Assembly: GCA_022360535.1 (NCBI GenBank)
Contig: JAKSCP010000352.1
Location: forward strand, 1-6,632
Length of the DNA: 6,632 bases
Direction: 5' to 3'
Source of the DNA: Pseudomonadales bacterium
Lineage (GTDB): Bacteria; Pseudomonadota; Gammaproteobacteria; Pseudomonadales; Pseudohongiellaceae
Both the position numbers and the translations under genes were made by a program. Of this stretch, positions 1-6,088 are shown one piece after another. Under the pieces are notes generated by a model. The model was not told where the DNA came from and did not search any database. It was given only the letters and a program-made list of their open reading frames with translations. Every line of letters starts with the position of its first letter. Position 1 is the first letter of the stretch.

Positions 1-354
1 ATGGTGAATAATGGGAACACCGAGAAAAGCATGGAAGAGTTCTTCTCCAGTTTCCTCAATGTAATGAAAGCTTGGATGTTGCGACGCATCTTGCAGGTTG
101 ATCGGCTCTGCATGCTTGGCGACCAGACCGACCAGACCTTCACCAATTTCCAGACTCACATGACCAACCGCTTCCTTGTTCAATCCTTCGGAAGCCATCA
201 GTACGTGGCTATTGAGATCAGCGTCGAAGAGAAATACAGAGCAAACCTGGGTTTCCAGAGAACGCCGGACTCTCTTGACGATGATGTCCAGAGCAATCTG
301 CAGGTCCTTTGCTGCGTTTACTTCTTGTACGATTCCGCGTAATTGTTCCAGCAT
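1..354 (-). CDS. ptsP: Nitrogen-PTS enzyme I PtsP, N-terminal part (runs off left edge)
   Basis: PtsP (EI-Ntr) takes phosphate from phosphoenolpyruvate and passes it to NPr (PtsO) and then EIIA-Ntr, a cytoplasmic relay that senses nitrogen and potassium status. Only the first 118 codons are present. The minus-strand ATG at 354-352 begins MLEQLRGIVQEVNAAKDL, the typical PtsP start. It is followed by the GAF sensor domain, with recognisable stretches SVFLFDAD (about residues 39-46), ASEGLNKEAVGHVSLEIGEGLVGLV split across about 55-78, and FLGVPIIHH at the window edge. The PEP-utiliser domains and the phosphorylated histidine lie outside the window. The ribosome site is weak (GAGAGAA some 10 bases upstream). 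The gene follows rppH on the same strand, an order conserved in many gammaproteobacteria, which strengthens the call. The plus-strand open frame over the same bases looks like a shadow. Confidence 0.95.
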   Translation of the reverse strand, partial: MLEQLRGIVQEVNAAKDLQIALDIIVKRVRRSLETQVCSVFLFDADLNSHVLMASEGLNKEAVGHVSLEIGEGLVGLVAKHAEPINLQDASQHPSFHYIEETGEELFHAFLGVPIIHH

Positions 355-486
355 ATCTTGATAGCTTCTCTCATTAGCCGCTTCACACCGCTTACTTTCC
401 CTTTACGGGAAAACATTGAAGCTGGTGCAATTACTGTCGCGACTGTTGGCGACTGAGGATTCTCAGCATCCTGCCAAGAAGAGTTC
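355..486 (-). other. rppH-ptsP intergenic spacer with two small stem-loops
   Basis: This 132-bp spacer has no coding potential that I can support. It holds two short inverted repeats: 396-401 with 407-412 (TTTCCC/GGGAAA, 5-base loop) and 453-457 with 462-466 (CTGAG/CTCAG, 4-base loop). Neither is followed by a T-tract on the minus strand, so neither reads as an intrinsic terminator. rppH and ptsP may be cotranscribed. No clear -35/-10 pair for ptsP was found. Confidence 0.5.
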
Positions 487-975
487 TTATTGTTGATTTA
501 CGTAATTCTTAAGTGGGTTGAGCAGTTCCTGCAAAGCGCGCCGGTAAACATCACGCTTAAACTCAATTACTTGATCGACCGGATACCAGTAGTTAACCCA
601 GCGCCAGTCATCGAACTCCGGCTGACCTGACTTGCTCAACGCAATTTTTTCTTCGTCAGCTTTAAGTCCTAGTAGAAACCATTTTTGTTTTTGTCCGATG
701 CAGAGTGGATCTTTGTTATAACGAATATAGTTTTTGGGTAGTCGGTAGCGTAGCCATTCACTGGTCTGGTGAAGAACTTCCACATCGTTCGCCTGCAAAC
801 CGACTTCCTCATCCAACTCTCGATACAGAGCTTGCTCGAGTGATTCTTCGGCCTTGATGCCGCCCTGTGGAAACTGCCAGCCTGACTGACCAATACGTTT
901 CGCCCACAACAGCCGTCCGAGCCCGTTGCATATGACTATGCCCACATTTGGGCGATAGCCTTCAGAATCAATCAT
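487..975 (-). CDS. rppH: RNA pyrophosphohydrolase RppH (Nudix)
   Basis: RppH removes pyrophosphate from the 5' end of primary transcripts, which opens them to RNase E decay in the cytoplasm. The 162-residue product begins MIDSEGYRPNVGIVICN, nearly the same as known RppH starts. It carries a complete Nudix box at about residues 38-60 (GGIKAEES...YRELDEEVGL) with the metal-binding Glu53, Glu56 and Glu57. The family hallmarks WQFPQGG (33-39), CIGQKQKWFLL, PEFDDWRWV and YWYPVDQVIEFKRDVYRR are all present. The frame extends six codons upstream to a TTG at 993, but the ATG at 975-973 matches the family start and follows a G-rich stretch that may act as ribosome site. It lacks the longer basic tail of the E. 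coli enzyme. It precedes ptsP on the same strand and is divergent from the HAD phosphatase. Confidence 0.97.
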   Translation of the reverse strand: MIDSEGYRPNVGIVICNGLGRLLWAKRIGQSGWQFPQGGIKAEESLEQALYRELDEEVGLQANDVEVLHQTSEWLRYRLPKNYIRYNKDPLCIGQKQKWFLLGLKADEEKIALSKSGQPEFDDWRWVNYWYPVDQVIEFKRDVYRRALQELLNPLKNYVNQQ

Positions 976-1084
976 TCCCACCCCATTAGACAAACTTCAG
1001 CAGCTATTGTTTCACAATCGTTCCGCCGCGATCAACGGTTCGAGCCACTTGGAACACAAATATTCTTATATTTATCAATAATAT

Positions 1085-1097
1085 ACGGATTATCCGT
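1085..1097. promoter_or_regulatory. Perfect 13-bp dyad, operator-like
   Basis: ACGGAT-T-ATCCGT is a perfect inverted repeat with 6-bp arms around a single central base. It lies inside the divergent control region, in the spacer of the weak candidate rppH promoter and about 60 bp upstream of the plus-strand TATAAT. The size and symmetry suit a dimeric DNA-binding protein. I do not recognise the motif, and the regulator is unknown. Confidence 0.3.
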
Positions 1098-1130
1098 TGC
1101 TCAACCAAAGGAAATGCGGAAGCACTATTT

Positions 1131-1162
1131 TTGTCCTGCCGATAGTAGCCAATAGGTATAAT
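1131..1162 (+). promoter_or_regulatory. Candidate sigma-70 promoter for the HAD-imelysin pair
   Basis: A consensus -10 TATAAT sits at 1157-1162. The only -35-like hexamer upstream is TTGTCC at 1131-1136, 20 bp away, which is longer than the preferred 17. There is no TG extension. Transcription would start near 1169, leaving a leader of about 18 bases before the ATG at 1187. This supports that ATG over the upstream TTG. A 10-bp palindrome AATGATCATT (1160-1169) overlaps the end of the -10 element and the predicted start point. Confidence 0.4.
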
Positions 1163-1186
1163 GATCATTTTATAAGCAGCGACATC

Positions 1187-1855
1187 ATGTCTGGGCGCCT
1201 GGCACTCTTTGATTTAGACAATACTTTGCTCGCAGGCGATAGTGATCATGCCTGGGGTGAGTTTGTTATTGAGCAGGGTCTGGTCGATGCTCAATCACAT
1301 CGCGCGGCCAATGACGGGTTTTACCAGCAATACCTGGATGGGAAACTGGACATTCATGCCTATGTGAAATTTACCCTGGGCCCAATTCTTGTGCTTGACT
1401 CAGAGCAACGGCATGAACTTCATCAACAGTTCATGCAACAAATGGTCGAACCTATGATTCTTGAATCCGGTCGTCAGCTTGTGCAACAACATCAAGAAGC
1501 AGGCGACTATTGTGTCGTTATCACTGCCACAAATTCATTTATCACCGCACCAATTGCCGAAGAATTCGGAGTAGCGACTCTGCTAGCCACAGATTTAAAA
1601 GTAAATGGCGACAGATTAACCGGCGAGATTGAGGGCGTTCCCTGTTACCAACAGGGTAAGGTTGAGAAACTGCAGCAACGGCTTGCAAACCTGGATTTCA
1701 ACTTTGCCCTCGATGACGCTTGTTTTTATACGGATTCCATCAATGATCTGCCACTAATGGAAGCTGTTGGCACACCCGTAGCAGTGGACCCGGACCAACG
1801 GCTTGCCGATGTGGCTACTCAAAAAAACTGGCAAGTAATCAGCCTCAGGTCATGA
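1187..1855 (+). CDS. HAD-IB family phosphatase, probably histidinol-phosphatase-like (PA0335 type)
   Basis: This is a cytoplasmic, Mg-dependent phosphatase of the haloacid dehalogenase superfamily, subfamily IB (SerB/ThrH-like), 222 residues long. Motif I is FDLDNTLL with nucleophile Asp9 and acid/base Asp11. Motif II is the VVITATN segment (Thr113 or Thr115), motif III is Lys158 in GKVEK, and motif IV is YTDSINDLPLME with Asp183 and Asp187. The GDSDHAWGEF stretch after motif I is typical of the group found beside rppH. From memory, the P. aeruginosa member PA0335 has been reported as a histidinol-phosphate phosphatase, so a role in histidine synthesis is likely but inferred; phosphoserine or another phosphomonoester remains possible. 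The start was placed at ATG 1187 because family homology begins there; the frame also opens back to a TTG at 1097. The ribosome site is weak. The TGA overlaps the next start codon (ATGA at 1852-1855), which suggests translational coupling. Confidence 0.88.
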   Translation: MSGRLALFDLDNTLLAGDSDHAWGEFVIEQGLVDAQSHRAANDGFYQQYLDGKLDIHAYVKFTLGPILVLDSEQRHELHQQFMQQMVEPMILESGRQLVQQHQEAGDYCVVITATNSFITAPIAEEFGVATLLATDLKVNGDRLTGEIEGVPCYQQGKVEKLQQRLANLDFNFALDDACFYTDSINDLPLMEAVGTPVAVDPDQRLADVATQKNWQVISLRS

Positions 1856-3102
1856 TCGTGATGAGACCGTTGCGCTTACCTCTCTTCGGGCTTCTGATTT
1901 TCCTAATTGCTTGCAATGAGAGTACGGAAAACTCAGGTAGCGGAACTGCACTCAATGAAGAGACTGAACAAACCGTAACCGAGTTGAGCGAGGAGACCAG
2001 CGCAATTCTGGTTTCACTCCTGGAAAACTACTTCTTCCAAATTGACTCTGACTACAGCGCAGTAGCCGAAAGTCTTGCTACGCTGCAATCGGACATAGAA
2101 TCCTTTCTTTCTTCACCTTCAGAGTCAACGTTAGTGTCCGCTCGCACCAGCTGGATAGCTGCAAATAGTCAGTACGAGTTAACTTCAGCCCACCGTTATT
2201 TTGCCGATGCGGTTCTACCCGAGGATCTCTCTCTGGAGTTTTTTCAGGTGCAGTATCAGATTAATCATTGGCCTATCCTTCCCGGCTACCTGGACTATGT
2301 GGACGGCTATCCCAATAGTGGCATCGTTAATGACATGACTGTCAGTCTGGATTCAGCAAATCTCAGGCAGCAGCACGGTGCGTTCGATATCAACGAGACT
2401 TCTATCGGCTTTCATGTCATAGAATTTTTGTTGTGGGGAGAAAATTTGGGAGGAGACGACCCGCGACCCTACACCGACTTTCTACCCCAGACCGAACTCA
2501 GCGCACAGCAGCGCAGCGACGGTATGGAAGTCTCGCAACTATCAAACAACCGCCGCCGTCTGTATCTACAAACCAGTGCCCAGGTATTGCGAGATGACTT
2601 TCAAACTTTTATGTCTTTGTGGGCAGAAGGATCGTCTGCTTTGCGCACGGAGTTAGCGGCAGAATCTGGCACCGGGCTGTTGCTGAATGTACTCGATGGG
2701 CTTACGGGTTTACTAACCGAAGAGCTTTTAGTGCGATCTCTCTATCCAATGCTTAACGGAGACTTCAATGAAAGTCTGCCCTCAGCTTTCAGCAAGAGCT
2801 CACAAAACGCTGTCTCATCCCATCTCACTTCATTGGAAACGCTGTTGCTCGACATAAAAGGTGATGATGGAACGAACCTCGACATACTACTGTCAGATCT
2901 GTCTGCTGACTACGCAGAATTCTTCTTGCAGAATTTCGATGCCAGCAAAGAATGCCTGATAGTACTCTATAGTGGTGAGTTTTCAGTGGAAGAAAATGAT
3001 GTTGCCGAAACTGAGTTCAAAGTCGTGGAATGTATCAACCTGCTGACCAACATGGCTGACTATCTTGAACGCCTTAAGTTTTCACTGACCGAAGAGGCTT
3101 AA
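1852..3102 (+). CDS. Imelysin-family (peptidase M75-like) outer-membrane lipoprotein
   Basis: The 416-residue product has a lipoprotein signal: a basic MRPLR n-region, a hydrophobic core and the lipobox LIAC with Cys21. Residue +2 is Asn rather than Asp, so sorting to the outer membrane is expected. A Ser/Glu-rich linker (about 22-50) leads into an all-helical imelysin domain (about 50-410). The signature GFHVIE (Gly186, His188, Glu191) followed by FLLWGENL is clear. An upstream WIAANSQYELTSAHRYF (101-117) and HWPILPGYLDYVDG (139-152) are also typical. Imelysins (ICMP, IrpA, EfeO relatives) are linked to iron uptake; most are thought to bind metal, and protease activity is established for few. 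Cys368 and Cys394 could form a disulfide. The start may be ATG 1852, overlapping the phosphatase stop, or ATG 1861, which lies 11 bases after AGG. The usual imelysin partners, such as a di-haem oxidoreductase or a second imelysin, are absent here. Confidence 0.88.
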   Translation: MIVMRPLRLPLFGLLIFLIACNESTENSGSGTALNEETEQTVTELSEETSAILVSLLENYFFQIDSDYSAVAESLATLQSDIESFLSSPSESTLVSARTSWIAANSQYELTSAHRYFADAVLPEDLSLEFFQVQYQINHWPILPGYLDYVDGYPNSGIVNDMTVSLDSANLRQQHGAFDINETSIGFHVIEFLLWGENLGGDDPRPYTDFLPQTELSAQQRSDGMEVSQLSNNRRRLYLQTSAQVLRDDFQTFMSLWAEGSSALRTELAAESGTGLLLNVLDGLTGLLTEELLVRSLYPMLNGDFNESLPSAFSKSSQNAVSSHLTSLETLLLDIKGDDGTNLDILLSDLSADYAEFFLQNFDASKECLIVLYSGEFSVEENDVAETEFKVVECINLLTNMADYLERLKFSLTEEA

Positions 3103-3106
3103 CTGT

Positions 3107-3619
3107 TTAGTCCGCTTTTAGTTCCACGATCAGGTCGTCGGCCAGTCGTTCAAGCTCAGTTTGTAACTCTTCCAATTCCATCTCCTGGGGCACTCTAAGC
3201 CTCGCCTTCGTACGGAACAACGGTGCACCAGACATGGGTGCTGGCGCACATTCCGTATTGAGTTGTTCAACGTTTATGGATAACACCGCCAGGGCGTGGG
3301 AAATTTCACGCACGATCCCGGGTCGATCGTTGCCCACCAGGGATAGCTCGACGGTGCGGGCCTGATCGCTGGCCTCTTCGCTGTCCACTTGTTCAATAAC
3401 CAGCTTCCATTCACCAGACAGTGCTTGCAGAGCAGCAGTCAGGGCTTCTGCCTGTTGTTTGCTCACGCTGACTCTGAGGATACCGGCAAACTTGCCAGCT
3501 AGCTGGGACATGCTGCTTTCCAGCCAATTTCCATTGTGCTCTGCGATGACGCTGGACAGAGCCTCCACTAGCCCCGGTTTGTCATCGGCAATTACTGTCA
3601 GCACCAGGTATGTATTCAT
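3107..3619 (-). CDS. Double-ACT-domain protein, GcvR-like
   Basis: This 170-residue soluble protein consists of two ACT domains, about residues 3-78 and 88-168. Each opens with the ligand-loop signature, DDKPGLVEALS (12-22) and NDRPGIVREIS (97-107). The second contains the NVEQLNTECAPAPMSGAPLF stretch seen in GcvR relatives. In E. coli, GcvR binds glycine and antagonises the activator GcvA to repress the glycine cleavage operon. No gcv gene or GcvA is visible here, so the target is unknown and the symbol is withheld. There is no DNA-binding domain, so any regulatory action would be through a partner protein. It lies 13 bp downstream of the polB stop and is probably cotranscribed with it. Its stop is 4 bp from the end of the convergent imelysin gene. 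The ATG at 3619-3617 has only a weak upstream GCGAG. Confidence 0.82.
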   Translation of the reverse strand: MNTYLVLTVIADDKPGLVEALSSVIAEHNGNWLESSMSQLAGKFAGILRVSVSKQQAEALTAALQALSGEWKLVIEQVDSEEASDQARTVELSLVGNDRPGIVREISHALAVLSINVEQLNTECAPAPMSGAPLFRTKARLRVPQEMELEELQTELERLADDLIVELKAD

Positions 3620-3632
3620 AAGTTGTTACTCG

Positions 3633-5999
3633 CTAGAAGAGACCAATCTGACGGTCTAGAATTTTATCCAAGGAAGATGCACTAAAGACTAGAATGGAAT
3701 CGGCAATCGGCGCTAATTGTTTATCGATGTAAAAGTCATAGTCTATGGGTGATTGTCGATACTGTCGCGGTTCAGGCCCGCTTGTAGTCATTAAGTATTC
3801 TACCCAGCCACCAGAGGCATATAGACTGGGTAAGTTTTTTGCCTGACGTATTTCTTCTGCTTTACGTGCTGCTTGTACATGAGGTGGCACGTTCTTGACG
3901 TAATCAGCAAGCTTCCGGCGCAGGCGTTTTCGCAGTACTAACTCTGTCTCGTATTCTCCATTCTGAATACCGGAGATAACTTCCTTTATGTAATCAATGT
4001 AAGGCTGGTCTTCGAATATCTTTCGATACAGCACCTGTTGGAAATTACGAGCCAGCGGCGACCAATCGCTACGCACTGTCTCAAGTCCCTTGAACAGAAC
4101 CTCCCCATTTGCCAACAAGCCAGCGTAACGCTTCTTGCTACCGGCATCGGAACCACGCACGGTCGGCATTAAAAACTTCACGAAATGGGTCTCAAATTCC
4201 ATTTCCAGAAAACTTGAGATGTTTTGCTCTCTCTGCAATTTGTCGCGCCACCAGGTATTGAGTTGCTCCGCGAGTTGATTGCCAATTTCATTTACCGATG
4301 ACTCAGCCACATCTCCCAACAGTACGAAGACTGAGTCTGTATCTCCGTAAATAACTTGATATCCCTGCTCCTCGATGAAATCTTTGCTTTGGATGATGAT
4401 GTCATGGCCTCGTTTGGTAATTGAGCTGACTAGTCGCGAGTCAAAAAATCGACACCCCTGTGTACCCAGCACACCGTAAAACGAATTCATTATGATCTTG
4501 ATGGCCTGCGACAGTACGGCGTTATGACTCGCCTTAGCCTTATCCCGTGCTGCCCATAGAGTCTCGATTAGATCGGGCAGGATGCTTTCGGTTCTGGAAA
4601 ACCGCCCACCGTCGAACCCTTCGATGGCATCTTGCTCTTTAAGCCCTGTAACCAATGCCAGTGGGTCCACATTGAAAGTACGAATAATGCTTGGGTACAG
4701 GCTTTTGAAATCGAGAACAATGACATTGTCATGGATACCTGGGATTGAGCGCATGACATAACCACCCGGACTGATATTGGTCGACTCTAATTGCTCCAGG
4801 GCGGGCGCGACGTAGCCATGACGATGCAATCTGGGAAGATAGAGGAAGTCCAGGGCAGCCACCGAACCACCGTAGCGATCCAGTTCAAGCCCGGTAAGCA
4901 GACTGCGTTCAATTGCAAACTCCAGCAACTGCTCTTTGTCGAAGATGTCCCAGACCAGGCGGCAGTCTTCCAGGTTGTAACGCGCCAGTGCCAGTTTGTC
5001 GTGTAGAAAAAGTTCGGTGATTTCAGCTCCCCGCTGATCCACATCGTCGACTAACTTGCCGCGACCCAATAGTTGTTGGGCGACGAACTCCAGCGAAAAG
5101 TTTTCAAACTGGTAAGTCGCCGAGCGCATCAGTTCGATGCCATCGAGGATCACGCGACCAGGCATCAAGGCGTAAAACCGGTCCTGTCCCTCTCTTGCCT
5201 GTCGCCAACGAATTGGTTCGCTGTTGCGCCCCAGATTCAATTCAACATTCGCTCGATCGGCGAATCTTTGCAGGCAGCGAAAATCAAAATTCACTACGTT
5301 CCAACCTATCAGAACGTCCGGATCCAGAGCGGCAATGGTTTCCACAAAGGCTGACAGCAAGCGGGCTTCGTCCTGAAAATAACGAATGGTCAACTCAGCG
5401 GACTCTGACCCGCTGTCTTCTCCGATGATCAGAACGAGTGATTCAGATTCTGAATACAATCCGATGGAGTATAGATGCTCAGCTTGATAGTCCGTCTCAA
5501 TGTCCAGTGAAATGGCTTTAAGTCGGGGCCGGTAGTCCGACGGCTTGAAACCGGGAAAGGTGGTAGTGAGAAACCCCTTCTCGCGGTTGAAATTACCGGT
5601 AACAACCGCGGCTCCGGTGATAAACCGTTCCATCAAGAAACGATCAGTGGGTTTAACATCCGCCTCTTGCAGATACAAACCCTTACTACCTATGCGATCT
5701 CTGGCGTCGAAGAGTTGACGTTGACTCTTCAAATAAAGAGCAGCGACTGATTGCTGTTGGAAATCGCGGAGCTGTGTCGCGCCAATGCGCCAGTTAGGGT
5801 TTTTACCCAAGGTCCTTTCAATGAGTGGCTGTTGATCCCCAGGAAAGAAACAGACTGATTCCTGCGCCGTAAATTCAGCACGTAGCGGGCCCTCTTCTGT
5901 GGCCAGCCAGAAGACCAGAGCATTGCCATCGGGATTTTCGAGCCACTGCCTGGTGAGGATGAGTCCCTCGACAGTGGTTGGGTTGTTTGGATTTGTCAC
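3633..5999 (-). CDS. polB: DNA polymerase II, family B (PolB)
   Basis: PolB is a proofreading DNA polymerase used in translesion synthesis and replication restart. All expected motifs are intact (numbered from TTG 6014; subtract 5 for GTG 5999). Exo I is SLDIET with Asp171/Glu173, Exo II is GWNVVNFDF with Asp244, and Exo III is YNLED with Tyr346/Asp350. Polymerase motif A is DFKSLYPSI (435-443), motif B is KIIMNSFYG (506-514), motif C is YGDTDS (556-561), and KKRYAG is at 627-632. The C-terminus QIGLF matches the sliding-clamp-binding tail (QLGLF in E. coli). The length of 788-793 residues fits the family (783 in E. coli). The start is uncertain: a TAG precedes TTG 6014 and the first internal Met is near residue 128, so a non-ATG start is unavoidable. 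GTG 5999 was chosen over TTG 6014 and TTG 6002 because it gives the shortest N-terminal extension and lies outside the leader stem. I saw no CTG-N10-CAG LexA box upstream. Confidence 0.96.
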   Translation of the reverse strand: MTNPNNPTTVEGLILTRQWLENPDGNALVFWLATEEGPLRAEFTAQESVCFFPGDQQPLIERTLGKNPNWRIGATQLRDFQQQSVAALYLKSQRQLFDARDRIGSKGLYLQEADVKPTDRFLMERFITGAAVVTGNFNREKGFLTTTFPGFKPSDYRPRLKAISLDIETDYQAEHLYSIGLYSESESLVLIIGEDSGSESAELTIRYFQDEARLLSAFVETIAALDPDVLIGWNVVNFDFRCLQRFADRANVELNLGRNSEPIRWRQAREGQDRFYALMPGRVILDGIELMRSATYQFENFSLEFVAQQLLGRGKLVDDVDQRGAEITELFLHDKLALARYNLEDCRLVWDIFDKEQLLEFAIERSLLTGLELDRYGGSVAALDFLYLPRLHRHGYVAPALEQLESTNISPGGYVMRSIPGIHDNVIVLDFKSLYPSIIRTFNVDPLALVTGLKEQDAIEGFDGGRFSRTESILPDLIETLWAARDKAKASHNAVLSQAIKIIMNSFYGVLGTQGCRFFDSRLVSSITKRGHDIIIQSKDFIEEQGYQVIYGDTDSVFVLLGDVAESSVNEIGNQLAEQLNTWWRDKLQREQNISSFLEMEFETHFVKFLMPTVRGSDAGSKKRYAGLLANGEVLFKGLETVRSDWSPLARNFQQVLYRKIFEDQPYIDYIKEVISGIQNGEYETELVLRKRLRRKLADYVKNVPPHVQAARKAEEIRQAKNLPSLYASGGWVEYLMTTSGPEPRQYRQSPIDYDFYIDKQLAPIADSILVFSASSLDKILDRQIGLF

Positions 6000-6000
6000 C

Positions 6001-6067
6001 AACGTCGCTTGCAACTATTCAACTGGATGTGCACAGGCACGCAGTTGAATAGTAACAAAGCGGCGTT
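6001..6067. repeat. 67-bp imperfect inverted repeat (long hairpin) in the polB leader
   Basis: The core is a perfect 12-bp stem, ACTATTCAACTG (6014-6025) with CAGTTGAATAGT (6042-6053). Inside it GTGC (6029-6032) pairs with GCAC (6037-6040) around an ACAG loop. Outside it, beyond a 2x2 internal loop, TTG 6009-6011 pairs with CAA 6056-6058, CGC 6006-6008 with GCG 6060-6062, and AACG 6001-6004 with CGTT 6064-6067. One base is bulged (6059) and one pair is mismatched (6005/6063). No T-tract follows on either strand, so it is not a standard intrinsic terminator. Its base adjoins the GTG start at 5999, and TTG 6014 falls at the end of the core stem. It could be a translational control hairpin, a processing site or a REP-like element. 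Confidence 0.8.
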
Positions 6068-6088
6068 AGTTCTGTGACCGACCTTGGC
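6015..6088 (-). other. Spacer between the sulfite-oxidase-type gene and polB
   Basis: This short gap (89 bp if polB starts at GTG 5999) is mostly filled by the long inverted repeat. The remaining 6068-6088 shows no recognisable promoter hexamers or T-rich terminator. It is unclear whether polB has its own promoter here or is read from upstream. Confidence 0.4.

Larger units (their letters stand above)
976..1186. promoter_or_regulatory. Divergent intergenic control region between rppH and the HAD phosphatase gene
   Basis: This 211-bp region must contain the promoters for both outward genes. It is clearly AT-rich around 1055-1095. It contains a consensus TATAAT for the plus direction (1157-1162) and two perfect short palindromes (1085-1097 and 1160-1169). 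A possible minus-direction promoter for rppH is TTGAGC (1104-1099) and TATTAT (1083-1078), but its 15-bp spacer is short, so this is weak. The plus-strand frame can be opened back to a TTG at 1097, but those 30 extra codons do not resemble the family and are most likely non-coding. Confidence 0.6.

Noticed and set aside
1..342. A 113-codon plus-strand open frame at the left edge
   Set aside because: The minus strand encodes a clear PtsP GAF domain over the same bases, and the plus-strand translation resembles no family I know.
396..412. TTTCCC/GGGAAA stem as a terminator after rppH
   Set aside because: The stem is only 6 bp, AT-containing and not followed by a T-tract on the minus strand.
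976..993. A six-residue upstream extension of RppH from TTG 993
   Set aside because: The family start is MID-x-x-GYRPNVG at ATG 975, and the upstream bases are G-rich and suit a ribosome site.
1097..1186. A 30-residue N-terminal extension of the HAD phosphatase from a TTG start
   Set aside because: Family homology begins at MSGRLALFDLDNT (ATG 1187), and the extension would cover the likely promoter TATAAT and two palindromes.
1677..1810. Direct repeat CAACGGCTTGC within the HAD gene (near 1677 and 1797)
   Set aside because: Both copies encode the short peptide QRLA in different parts of the domain; at 11 bp this is likely coincidence or local codon preference.
4791..5428. Several plus-strand open frames of 70-93 codons inside polB
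   Set aside because: They lie opposite conserved PolB exonuclease-domain codons, have no recognisable motifs and are best read as shadow frames.
6021..6046. LexA (SOS) box upstream of polB, suggested by the CTG...CAG pairs in the leader
   Set aside because: The spacings are 8 or 16 bases rather than the 10 of CTG-N10-CAG, and these bases are better explained by the inverted repeat.
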